Source: an uncultured Lachnospiraceae bacterium (lineage in GTDB: Bacteria; Bacillota_A; Clostridia; Lachnospirales; Lachnospiraceae). From it: a stretch of DNA of 13,046 bases. Made by a program: the position numbers and the translations under genes. The DNA is taken from assembly GCA_902796775.1 (NCBI GenBank), contig CADBQK010000262.1:1-13046 (forward strand), written 5' to 3'. Under the pieces are notes generated by a model. That model was not told the origin of the DNA. It was given only the letters and a program-made list of their open reading frames with translations, and made no database searches. This document shows, piece by piece, positions 1 to 6,774 of the stretch; positions within the stretch are counted from its first letter, which is position 1; every line of letters begins with the position of its first letter.

Positions 1-846
1 GGCAACCAGTGCGATCAGTACTGCCGTATACCCGCATCCTGAAGAAATCCCCTCCAGCAGCTTTTTCTGGATGGCAAGTACTTCCACTACCCCGGCGATC
101 CCTGCAAGACCTCCGCTTAAAAATGCAGAAAGGACAATGTTTTTCATAGCGGAGATACCGCTGCAGGAGCTGGCCCGCATGTTCAGACCAACCGCTTTGA
201 TCTCATAACCAACCGTCGTCTTTTCCAAAAGGAACCAGACCACAAAACAGGCTGCAACTGCCAGCAGAATACCGGCATGGAAGCGGGTCCTGGGGATCAG
301 GACAGGAAGCTGGGCAGCCGGCTCTACCTTCGGAGACTGGGGTACATTACCCTCCGGATCCATCAGGAAGGAACGTACGGCATACCCCAGGAAATTAATG
401 GCAATGTAATTGAGCATGATCGTCACAATGATCTCTGAAATATTGAATTTTGCCTTCAGCAAAGCAGCTATCAGAGCCCACAGGCCTCCTGCGATAAAGC
501 CGAGTACCAGAGCAAGGATGATCCGCAGGATGCCGGGAAGGAATGTCATATTCAGCACTACCATAGCCGAAACCATTGCCGCCACATAAAACTGCCCTTC
601 TCCTCCGATATTAAAGAAACCAGTGCGGTAGGAAACGGCACAGCCGAGGCCTGTCAGGATCAGAGGACAGGCTTTGACAAAAATCTCTGTGAAGCCATTG
701 ACGGAACCGAAGATTCCGTTAAAAAACAGCCCGATTGCCTTTGCAGGCGGTGCTTTACAGACCAGTACAAGGATCAGCCCGACAAGAAGGGTCAGGAGCA
801 GGATCCAGACGACATCCAGAACATTCTGAACTCTTTCACGCCTCAT
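1..846 (-). CDS. ABC transporter permease, BmpA/nucleoside-type (partial, 3' end outside window)
   Basis: This is an integral membrane permease of the BPD_transp_2 (LivH-like) class that would form the channel of a BmpA/PnrA-type importer in the cytoplasmic membrane. I translated the open frame by hand: 282 codons run from an ATG at 844-846 to the window edge with no stop, so the last part of the usual 350-odd residues is missing. Visible hallmarks are FFNIGGEGQF (residues 77-86), GYEIKAVGLN (213-222) and SGGLAGIAG (244-252), with hydrophobic segments near 12-30, 60-75, 86-130, 140-160, 190-207 and 237-262. The start overlaps the end of the ATPase gene by 11 bases, and a GAGGAGGGAG ribosome site precedes it, which points to translational coupling. 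A second permease is expected further left. The family is clear; the substrate (purine or other nucleosides) is inferred from family and neighbours only. Confidence 0.9.
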   Translation of the reverse strand, partial: MRRERVQNVLDVVWILLLTLLVGLILVLVCKAPPAKAIGLFFNGIFGSVNGFTEIFVKACPLILTGLGCAVSYRTGFFNIGGEGQFYVAAMVSAMVVLNMTFLPGILRIILALVLGFIAGGLWALIAALLKAKFNISEIIVTIMLNYIAINFLGYAVRSFLMDPEGNVPQSPKVEPAAQLPVLIPRTRFHAGILLAVAACFVVWFLLEKTTVGYEIKAVGLNMRASSCSGISAMKNIVLSAFLSGGLAGIAGVVEVLAIQKKLLEGISSGCGYTAVLIALVA

Positions 847-2374
847 GTCCTTCTCCCTCCTCTCCTGTAATACCGCCCATCAGCAGTCCTATTTTCTGAA
901 CAGTCGCCTCCTGTCTGTCCAGGATCCCGGCAATCTGTCCATTGAAAAGAACCGCGATCCGGTCGCTCAGTGCCATGATCTCCTCCAGATCCGCAGAAAT
1001 CAGCAGGACAGCCTTACCGGCATTGCGCTGCTCCACCAGCAGTTTGCGTACAAAATCTGTCGCCCCGATATCCAGCCCTCTTGTAGGCTGGCTGGCAACG
1101 ATGACCCGGCAGTGGTCCGTCAGCTCCCGGGCGATGATCAGCTTCTGCTGATTTCCTCCGGATAATAGCCTGACAGGCGTATCCGGACCGGACCGGCCGG
1201 AGGCACGTACCTGGTACCTCTCCATCTTCGAAAGTGCATGATCCTTCATCGCCCTGCGATTTGTCACGCCTCCTTTAGCAAACGGAGCTTTGCGGAAATC
1301 CCGCAGAAGAAGGTTTTCCGTGATATCCATCCCCGTAACCAGGCTGTCCAGAATGCGGTCATCCGAGATATAGGAAATCCCAGCTTCATAACGGCTCCTG
1401 ACGTTCCTTGTGCTGATCTCCTCTCCGTCAAGGCGGATGCTGCCTCCGGCAGTTTTCTGGATTCCTGTGATAACTTCAGCCAGCTCTTTCTGGCCATTTC
1501 CCTCAACGCCGGCTATCCCCAGGATCTCTCTCCCCTGTACAGCAAGCGAAATATTCTCCAGCTTATGACGGCTGCCTTTGCCATGCTGATTTGAAACATT
1601 CAGGAGCTCCAGAACAGAGTGCTCCAGAGAGCTGTCTCTGGCTGTTTCTTCCTGCTTCAGTTCCCTGCCGATCATATAATGAGAGAGCTCCTGCACGGTC
1701 GTATCTGCCGTATCCAGCTCTGCTGCCTTCCGTCCATCCCGCAGGATCGTTACTTTATCGCTGATCTCCATGATCTCGCTCATACGGTGGCTGATCAGGA
1801 TAATACCATGTCCTTCCAGACGCAGGCTCCGCAGTACATCAAAAAACTGAGCCGTCTCCTGGGGTGTCAGGACGCCGGTCGGTTCATCCAGAATGAGAAG
1901 CTTCGCATCACGGTACAAGGCTTTCAGTATCTCCACGCGCTGCTGCTCTCCTACTGACAAATCCTGGATCCGGGCGTCCGGGTTTACGGACAGACCGTAT
2001 TTTTCCGAAAGAGCCAGCAGTCTTCCCTTTGCTTCCCCGCGGTTCAGGATAAAGGCATTTCCTGCAAGGTTCAGGATCACATTGTCCAGAACACTCATCT
2101 TGCTGACCAGAGAAAAATGCTGCTGCACCATGCCGATCCCGGCCGCGATAGCATCCCGCGGAGTAGCAAAATCCACTTTGCTGCCTTTCCAGAGGATTTC
2201 TCCGCTGTCTGCCGTATACAGTCCGAACAGAATGTTCATCAATGTGGTTTTCCCTGCACCGTTTTCACCAAGCAGGGCATGGATCTCGCCCTCTTCCACA
2301 GTCAAATCAATATTCTCATTCGCGTAAACACCTGCAAAGGATTTGCAGATCTGCTTCATTTCCAGAAGGGACAC
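836..2374 (-). CDS. ABC transporter ATPase with two nucleotide-binding domains, BmpA/nucleoside type
   Basis: Cytoplasmic energising subunit of the importer. The 512 residues contain two ABC domains, as in YufO-, RbsA- and MglA-type ATPases. The N-terminal domain is complete: Walker A GENGAGKT (36-43), Q-loop around 84, signature LSVGEQQR (139-146), Walker B LLILDEP (159-165) and switch His196. The second domain has the degenerate P-loop GVEGNGQKE (289-297) normal for this family, signature LSGGNQQK (404-411) and a Walker B region ending SQPTRGLD (428-435). The start is a GTG at 2372-2374, chosen because AAAGGAG lies six bases upstream (2381-2387) and the first residues lead directly into the ABC fold. 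It lies between the binding-protein gene (98-base gap holding a hairpin) and the permease (11-base overlap), the standard order for this system. Confidence 0.95.
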   Translation of the reverse strand: MSLLEMKQICKSFAGVYANENIDLTVEEGEIHALLGENGAGKTTLMNILFGLYTADSGEILWKGSKVDFATPRDAIAAGIGMVQQHFSLVSKMSVLDNVILNLAGNAFILNRGEAKGRLLALSEKYGLSVNPDARIQDLSVGEQQRVEILKALYRDAKLLILDEPTGVLTPQETAQFFDVLRSLRLEGHGIILISHRMSEIMEISDKVTILRDGRKAAELDTADTTVQELSHYMIGRELKQEETARDSSLEHSVLELLNVSNQHGKGSRHKLENISLAVQGREILGIAGVEGNGQKELAEVITGIQKTAGGSIRLDGEEISTRNVRSRYEAGISYISDDRILDSLVTGMDITENLLLRDFRKAPFAKGGVTNRRAMKDHALSKMERYQVRASGRSGPDTPVRLLSGGNQQKLIIARELTDHCRVIVASQPTRGLDIGATDFVRKLLVEQRNAGKAVLLISADLEEIMALSDRIAVLFNGQIAGILDRQEATVQKIGLLMGGITGEEGEGHEA

Positions 2375-2403
2375 GGCTATCTCCTTTCCCGGGCAGTAAT
2401 TAT

Positions 2404-2442
2404 AAGAACCTATCCGCCCTATACAGCAGCGGATAGGTTCTT
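2404..2442 (-). terminator. Intra-operon hairpin between binding protein and ATPase genes
   Basis: A perfect 14-bp inverted repeat (arms 2404-2417 and 2429-2442) with an 11-nt loop sits in the gap between the two genes. On the minus strand the stem is followed by a moderately U-rich stretch (UUAUAAUUA) rather than a clean U-run, so it looks like a leaky terminator or a 3' stabilising hairpin. Such elements commonly raise the level of a binding protein over its ATPase and permease. On the plus strand the stem is followed by TTTT, but no plus-strand gene is there to terminate. Confidence 0.7.
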
Positions 2443-2472
2443 TTCTGTCTTCGTTATTCGTATACTGTTTCC

Positions 2473-3573
2473 TTAATCCCTGAGAGTGTAATCGCGCTCA
2501 ACGGTCAGCTCACCGGAGCTGATCTTGTCGATAGCATCCTGGGCAATTGCCTTCACATCATCGGGAAGGTTGTCGGACATCAGGACCTCTACCGCTCCGT
2601 CTGCCATACCAAGGTTATAAACATCACCCTTGAATGTGCCGTCGATCACGCTGCCAAGAGCCACATCGATGACAACATCGACATTGTACAGTGCAGAGTC
2701 AAGGATCTTATCAGGTGCAAGGGATGTCTGATCATAGGAATCGCCCTGGCACCAGATACCAGCCTCAACAGCAGCTGCCATCGCGCCATTACCGCAGGCA
2801 TTTGCACAGTGCTTGATTACATCAGCATTGTTTTCGATCATAGCTTTTGCTGCTTCCTGAGCAAGCTGAGTGTCTACATAGGAGTTGGTCCATGCTTTCT
2901 GCACGGTGATATCCGGATTAACTGACTTTGCGCCGTCCTCATAAGCGTTGACGATCTTTACCAGTGAATCGCCGGGGATGGGACCAATGGCTCCGATAAC
3001 ACCAGTCTGACTCATGTTTGCTGCGATGATGCCTTCTACATAGCCGGTCTGCTCGCAGGCCATGACATAGGATGCCACGTTCTCTGCGGAAACACCGCCT
3101 TCAGTGATGATGAATTTCGTATCAGGATAGGTCTGGGCTACTTCCAGTGCAGGATCGCCGAAAGAGAAACTGTGGCCGATCACTACATCATAGCCGTTGC
3201 CGGCATAATCAGCAAAGGAAGCAGCGATATCTGCTGCGTCAATGTTCTCTTCATATGCGAACTCACATCCATACTTCTCACAGGCTTTCAGAGCGCCTTC
3301 GTATGCAGACTGATTCCAGCCCTGGTCATTTGCAGCACCAGTCAGCAGCAGAGCTACTTTCAGCCCGGATGCTTCGCCTTCAGGTGCCTGTGCAGATTCT
3401 TCTGCAGCTTCCCCGGCAGTTTCAGCTGCACTCTCGGCAGCGGACTCCGCCACAGACTCTGCTTCTGTTTCTGCTGCGGAAGATGCAGGGGCAGCAGATG
3501 AACCGGAACCGCCGCAGGCTGCCAGAGATACAGCCATTACTGCTGTCAATACCAAACCAATTACTTTCTTCAT
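2473..3573 (-). CDS. BmpA/PnrA-family substrate-binding lipoprotein
   Basis: Extracellular solute-binding lipoprotein that would deliver ligand to the neighbouring permease and ATPase. The chosen start (ATG 3571-3573, 366 residues) has GAGGAGGAG four bases upstream and opens with a textbook lipoprotein signal: Lys-Lys, a hydrophobic core and lipobox LAAC with Cys20. A longer reading from 3636 would begin inside the predicted -10 box, so I reject it. After the lipid site comes a linker of about 50 residues rich in Ala, Glu and Ser (21-70), then the BMP domain (71-366) starting LKVALLLTG with DQGWNQSAYEG (83-93), typical of BMP proteins. The usual later motif resembling GVDSDQ is altered here to QGDSYDQ (276-282), and HCANACGNG (255-263) replaces the common glycine-rich turn. 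The ligand may therefore not be a standard purine nucleoside. Family membership is firm, the substrate is unknown. Confidence 0.93.
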   Translation of the reverse strand: MKKVIGLVLTAVMAVSLAACGGSGSSAAPASSAAETEAESVAESAAESAAETAGEAAEESAQAPEGEASGLKVALLLTGAANDQGWNQSAYEGALKACEKYGCEFAYEENIDAADIAASFADYAGNGYDVVIGHSFSFGDPALEVAQTYPDTKFIITEGGVSAENVASYVMACEQTGYVEGIIAANMSQTGVIGAIGPIPGDSLVKIVNAYEDGAKSVNPDITVQKAWTNSYVDTQLAQEAAKAMIENNADVIKHCANACGNGAMAAAVEAGIWCQGDSYDQTSLAPDKILDSALYNVDVVIDVALGSVIDGTFKGDVYNLGMADGAVEVLMSDNLPDDVKAIAQDAIDKISSGELTVERDYTLRD

Positions 3574-3634
3574 AATACTCCTCCTCATGATGTACATTAC
3601 TAAGTTTCCGGTCTTTATAAGGCCGTACAACTGC

Positions 3635-3663
3635 ATAATAACAAATGCCCCCTGCCTTGTAAA
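3635..3663 (-). promoter_or_regulatory. Sigma-A-type promoter of the ABC transporter operon
   Basis: On the minus strand TTTACA (3658-3663) is followed after exactly 17 bases by TATTAT (3635-3640); each box has one mismatch to consensus. The predicted transcript start near 3628 gives a leader of about 55 bases ahead of the binding-protein ATG, with a small imperfect hairpin at 3609-3625. No purine riboswitch core or clear repressor operator is visible. The stretch 3664-3815 upstream holds no gene that I can support. Confidence 0.7.
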
Positions 3664-3815
3664 CCATCAAGTTTTCGAAATACAGCAGTATTTTCCGGTT
3701 TGTATGAGCATTTGTCTTGTATAGTCTTTAACACCTGTTCTCAGGCCGTAATAAACGATGCAGGGGAAACAAGGGTGTGTTCAAAATGTTTACAACTCAC
3801 AAATACCTTTCATTC

Positions 3816-3868
3816 AAAAACAAAAGAAGGCCTCTTTCTGCAGAAGAAAAGGGCCTTCTTTTGTTTTT
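3816..3868 (-). terminator. Rho-independent terminator of the polysaccharide deacetylase gene
   Basis: A perfect 17-bp inverted repeat (3816-3832 with 3852-3868) has a GC-rich top (GGCC) and A/T-rich base, so it ends in a U-rich tract in either direction. It lies 31 bases beyond the deacetylase stop codon. It should end that minus-strand transcript before the transporter promoter. No plus-strand gene approaches it. Confidence 0.88.
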
Positions 3869-3898
3869 ATCTATTCCAGTTACCAGGGATAGAAACGA

Positions 3899-4945
3899 TC
3901 ACAGCTGCTCATCATAATTCTCATTGTAGCCGTCATTATTCTCATTATAATAGTTTTCATTATAGGTGTTATCGATATAGGAAGAGTCGCTGCCGTCCTG
4001 CCCGGTGCTGTAGCCGTCCATGCTGTTATCCTGTGACTGGGAAGCGTCCGATGATCCATCGGAGGATGCGGTGTCTGTGCTGCTGGTCTTCGGCAGGAAA
4101 TCATAATAGTCCTTACCGGCTTCCAGCTTGATACCGCGCATGGCAGCGAGCTGGGAGATCGTCACCATCTGGTAACCCTGGGCATCCAGCCAGGGGATGA
4201 TCTGCTCTGCTGCATCTGCGGAGGAATCATAGATATCATGCATCAGCACGATTGCTCCATCGCAGGCATACTGCTCCGTAATTGAGGTGACGCTGCCTGC
4301 ATCCCGGCTCTCCCAGTCTCTGGTATCAATATACCAGAGGATCATCGGATACTCGATGCTTGCCGAGACATCCTCATTGTACGCACCACCCGGCGGTCTC
4401 ATGATCGTGCAGGGTTTCCCGCTGGCAGACTCGATAATCGCTTTTGTTTTATCCAGATCTGCTTTCATGGACTCCGCGTCATAGATCGTCAGATCTGTAT
4501 GGTCATAGGTATGGCTTCCAACTTCGCATCCCATATTGCCCATACGCTTGAGCAGATCTTTTGTCTGATCAGTTACGCAGGTCCCTATTACGAAGAAGGT
4601 AGCCTTTGCACCGTACCTCTGCAGAGTATCCAGAATCCTTGTCGTGGACTCCACTCTCGGTCCGTCATCAAAGGTCAGCGCGATCATCGGCTTGTTAGGA
4701 TCAATACGCATTAAAGCCAGCTCTTCGATATAATTAGGATCTCCGGCAATCCGGCCGCTTAGCGTCCCCGGCAGGCTCTGCTCGATCACATTGTGATAAG
4801 CAGTTACCTGCTTCATTACAGGCAGAGTTAAATCATGAACCTGCTGCATTTCCTCCGGGCTGTACAGACCCGCACTTCTGCGGCAGCCCGCAAAAGCAAG
4901 CGTTATCAGTGCAGCCAGGCAAATGATAATACATGTTTTTCTCAT
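3899..4945 (-). CDS. Polysaccharide deacetylase (NodB/CE4 family), membrane-attached, with Asn/Tyr-rich C-terminal tail
   Basis: Secreted carbohydrate esterase that would remove N-acetyl groups from peptidoglycan or another surface glycan. From ATG 4943-4945 (348 residues) it begins with a signal peptide ending FAGC (Cys21), probably a lipoprotein, although Phe at -3 of the lipobox is unusual. All five CE4 motifs are present: TFDDGP (91-96; Asp93/Asp94), HTYDH (His145/His149 metal ligands), RPPGG (183-187), DTRDW (207-211) and LMHD (234-237; His236). It should therefore be active and metal-dependent. Residues 285-348 form a low-complexity Ser/Asp then Asn/Tyr tail with repeated YNEN units. 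A longer reading from 5068 exists, but it has no ribosome site and puts 41 odd residues before the signal peptide. The ribosome site of the chosen start (GGGAA) is weak. It is a single-gene transcript. The exact glycan is not predictable. Confidence 0.92.
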   Translation of the reverse strand: MRKTCIIICLAALITLAFAGCRRSAGLYSPEEMQQVHDLTLPVMKQVTAYHNVIEQSLPGTLSGRIAGDPNYIEELALMRIDPNKPMIALTFDDGPRVESTTRILDTLQRYGAKATFFVIGTCVTDQTKDLLKRMGNMGCEVGSHTYDHTDLTIYDAESMKADLDKTKAIIESASGKPCTIMRPPGGAYNEDVSASIEYPMILWYIDTRDWESRDAGSVTSITEQYACDGAIVLMHDIYDSSADAAEQIIPWLDAQGYQMVTISQLAAMRGIKLEAGKDYYDFLPKTSSTDTASSDGSSDASQSQDNSMDGYSTGQDGSDSSYIDNTYNENYYNENNDGYNENYDEQL

Positions 4946-5011
4946 AGATTTTCTGTTCCCGAAAACATTCTTTTCTTCAGTAATGAACCTGAACTTTATC
5001 TGTATCTGTAT

Positions 5012-5064
5012 GGATCCGCCCCCCGTACCTCCGTATAAAATCCTGATGGGAAACTGACGGATCC
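5012..5064 (-). promoter_or_regulatory. Stem in the leader of the deacetylase mRNA
   Basis: Two nine-base arms (5012-5020 and 5056-5064), each containing GGATCC, can pair with one G-U wobble around a 35-nt loop. The stem would lie in the roughly 140-nt untranslated leader. The loop contains an unused Shine-Dalgarno-like CGGAGGT followed by a G-rich run. A role in translation or stability is possible but unproven. Confidence 0.35.
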
Positions 5065-5090
5065 TCATGTTATAACACCAACTGTACTAC

Positions 5091-5099
5091 AGTATAGCA
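5091..5099 (-). promoter_or_regulatory. Extended -10 promoter of the deacetylase gene
   Basis: The minus strand reads TGCTATACT: a -10 box TATACT (one mismatch) directly preceded by the TGn extension. No good -35 box is found at the proper distance, which fits extended -10 promoters. The predicted start near 5085 leaves a leader of about 140 bases before the ATG at 4945. Confidence 0.5.
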
Positions 5100-5119
5100 C
5101 ATCCCAGGAAATCTGGTAT

Positions 5120-5152
5120 AAAAAAATCCATTTCGCAGAAAAAATTTTCTGC
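5120..5152 (-). terminator. Probable weak terminator of the clpX-like gene
   Basis: Just past the stop codon the minus strand carries an 8-bp inverted repeat GCAGAAAA/TTTTCTGC (5135-5152) with almost no loop, followed nine bases later by a run of seven T (5120-5126). The stem is A/T-rich and the gap to the U-run is long, so termination is likely partial. Confidence 0.4.
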
Positions 5153-5160
5153 TAGTATTT

Positions 5161-6639
5161 CTAGCCCGGAAGAACAAGGGTATCCCGTATCCTGATCAGC
5201 GGAGCTCCTTTGCCCTCGAGATACTCTTTGGTGATCAGTACGCTTCCGATATTATCATCTTTAGGAATCTCAAACATAATATCAAGCATGAACTCCTCAA
5301 TGATGGAACGCAGTGCCCGGGCACCGGTTTTCTTGTCCATGGCTTTCCTGGCGATTTCCCGGACAGCCTCCTCATCAAACTCCAGCTTCACTTCATCCAG
5401 TGCCAGCAGCTTCTGGTACTGTTTCAAGATCGCATTCCTGGGTTCCCGGAGGATCCTGACCATCATCTCCTCTGTCAGCGGACTTAAGGAGACCACAACG
5501 GGAAGCCGACCAAGAAACTCCGGAACCATACCGAACATACGGAGATCATCATAGGTTACGTGCCGGAGAATATCCTCATTGTCATATGCGTCTTTCAGCT
5601 GAGCGGAAAAACCAATCGAGCTGTCTCTGGTCAGTCTGCTTTTAACAATGTCTTCCAGATCCGGGAAGGCACCCCCGCAGATAAACAGAATATTCCGTGT
5701 ATTGACCGTGGCAAGAGGTACCATCGCATTCTTGGAAGTTGCCCCGACCGGGACCTCCACTTCACTTCCCTCCAGGAGCTTTAAAAGTCCCTGCTGGACA
5801 GATTCGCCGCTGACATCCCGGCTGGTCGTATTCTTCTTTTTTGCGATCTTATCGATCTCATCAATAAAAATGATCCCTTTCTGCGCTTTTTCCACATCAT
5901 TGTCTGATGCCGCCAGCAGCTTGGAAACCACACTCTCAATATCATCCCCGATATATCCTGCCTCAGTCAGGGCCGTTGCATCGGTGATTGCAAGGGGCAC
6001 ATCCAGCAGCCTGGCCAATGTCTGGACCAGATAGGTCTTCCCGCAGCCTGTCGGCCCGATCATCAGGATGTTTGATTTTTCGATCTCTATATCATCCATC
6101 GTCCCGGTGCCGACGCGTTTATAATGATTGTAAACAGCAACAGAAATGACCTTCTTGGCATAATCCTGTCCGATCACGTATTCATCCAGCTTGCCCTTGA
6201 TCACATGCGGAGCCGGAATATGGGAAATATCAAAAACCGGCTCCTTCTCCGGCTCCTGGGCTTTTTTCTTTAATCGCTGACCTTGAGGTATCGAATAAGT
6301 CGGATCAATATTCATCGCCCCGAAAAGATCGTTCATATTCAATCCCTGAGACAGATTATTCAGATCCATCCCCTGGGTCAGATTGTTCAGATCCAGCCCC
6401 ATGCTGCCCATCATGGAAAAGCTTCTCTCCACGCAGTCCACACAGATACACAGCCCATTTGTATTGGGAATGTGTATCATACGCCCTGCACGGCTCTGGG
6501 GACGTCTGCACATATAACAGATGTCCTCATATTTATCCTTATCTTCCGGACTATTTCCATTCCCCCCTGTATTTTCAAGGGTTTTGTCCAATTCGTCCAT
6601 GCCGCCGTTTTCGTTGTTTTTCTTATCCTGATCGTCCAT
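5161..6639 (-). CDS. clpX: ClpX-like AAA+ protease unfoldase (divergent, extended N-terminal region)
   Basis: Cytoplasmic ATP-driven unfoldase that would feed substrates to ClpP. The ATG at 6637-6639 is chosen for its AGAGGA ribosome site nine bases upstream; it gives 492 residues, against roughly 420 for typical ClpX. Residues 1-40 are a charged extension. A C4 zinc domain follows (Cys41/Cys44 and Cys66/Cys69, with an extra Cys64), then a linker with three tandem nine-residue repeats of the form G-x-D-L-N-N-L-x-Q (81-107). The AAA+ part has Walker A GPTGCGKT (195-202), pore loop GYIG (228-231), Walker B IIFIDE (256-261), the ClpP-docking IGF (342-344), GRLP (377-380) and sensor-2 GARALRS (439-445). 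The RKH substrate loop of canonical ClpX aligns here with SKN (302-304). No clpP or tig is adjacent, so this may be a second ClpX paralogue with its own substrates. The AAA+ assignment is firm; the paralogue status is inference. Confidence 0.9.
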   Translation of the reverse strand: MDDQDKKNNENGGMDELDKTLENTGGNGNSPEDKDKYEDICYMCRRPQSRAGRMIHIPNTNGLCICVDCVERSFSMMGSMGLDLNNLTQGMDLNNLSQGLNMNDLFGAMNIDPTYSIPQGQRLKKKAQEPEKEPVFDISHIPAPHVIKGKLDEYVIGQDYAKKVISVAVYNHYKRVGTGTMDDIEIEKSNILMIGPTGCGKTYLVQTLARLLDVPLAITDATALTEAGYIGDDIESVVSKLLAASDNDVEKAQKGIIFIDEIDKIAKKKNTTSRDVSGESVQQGLLKLLEGSEVEVPVGATSKNAMVPLATVNTRNILFICGGAFPDLEDIVKSRLTRDSSIGFSAQLKDAYDNEDILRHVTYDDLRMFGMVPEFLGRLPVVVSLSPLTEEMMVRILREPRNAILKQYQKLLALDEVKLEFDEEAVREIARKAMDKKTGARALRSIIEEFMLDIMFEIPKDDNIGSVLITKEYLEGKGAPLIRIRDTLVLPG

Positions 6640-6657
6640 GTACTGTTTTCCTCTGTA

Positions 6658-6685
6658 AATATGCACGAATATAATATGCACGAAT
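6658..6685. repeat. 13-bp tandem direct repeat in the clpX-like leader
   Basis: AATATGCACGAAT occurs twice (6658-6670 and 6673-6685), two bases apart, a 15-base period. It lies between the leader hairpin and the ribosome binding site of the clpX-like gene. It does not match the CIRCE element or the CtsR heptads known for heat-shock genes. An operator or RNA-binding site is possible. Confidence 0.6.
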
Positions 6686-6710
6686 GAGCGGCATACAAAC
6701 TGCCGCTCAT
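6684..6710 (-). promoter_or_regulatory. Hairpin at the predicted 5' end of the clpX-like mRNA
   Basis: A perfect 10-bp stem (6684-6693 with 6701-6710) closes a 7-nt loop. It is not followed by a U-run on the minus strand, so it is unlikely to be the htrA terminator. It begins four bases after the -10 box, so the predicted transcript start (about 6707) falls in its first arm. This places a 7-8 bp stem at the extreme 5' end, an arrangement known to protect mRNA from 5'-dependent decay. Confidence 0.6.
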
Positions 6711-6713
6711 CCT

Positions 6714-6742
6714 ATTATAGTCTATCTGCCCTTTCTTCACAA
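6714..6742 (-). promoter_or_regulatory. Sigma-A-type promoter of the clpX-like gene
   Basis: On the minus strand TTGTGA (6737-6742) and a perfect TATAAT (6714-6719) are separated by exactly 17 bases. The promoter lies in the 135-base gap after the htrA stop codon. The clpX-like gene therefore has its own promoter even if some transcripts read through from htrA. Confidence 0.75.
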
Positions 6743-6774
6743 CATGCAGAAGAATACTATTTTTTATATTTTGT

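Noticed and set aside
3574..3636. Upstream extension of the binding-protein gene to an ATG at 3636
   Set aside because: It would put 21 residues before a perfect lipoprotein signal, starts inside the predicted -10 box and has no ribosome site.
3574..3815. Purine or TPP riboswitch upstream of the transporter operon
   Set aside because: The conserved core bases of these classes are absent; a short CCTGAGA-like match alone is not enough, and it lies upstream of the predicted transcript start.
3700..4131. Plus-strand open frame of 143 codons
   Set aside because: It reads antisense through the terminator and the repetitive deacetylase tail; its His/Arg/Cys-rich product has no recognisable family and looks like a shadow frame.
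4946..5068. Upstream extension of the deacetylase to an ATG at 5068
   Set aside because: There is no ribosome site at that ATG, and the extra 41 residues precede a normal signal peptide.
6684..6710. Hairpin as an htrA terminator
   Set aside because: No U-run follows on the minus strand, and it lies directly downstream of a consensus promoter, which fits a 5' leader stem better.
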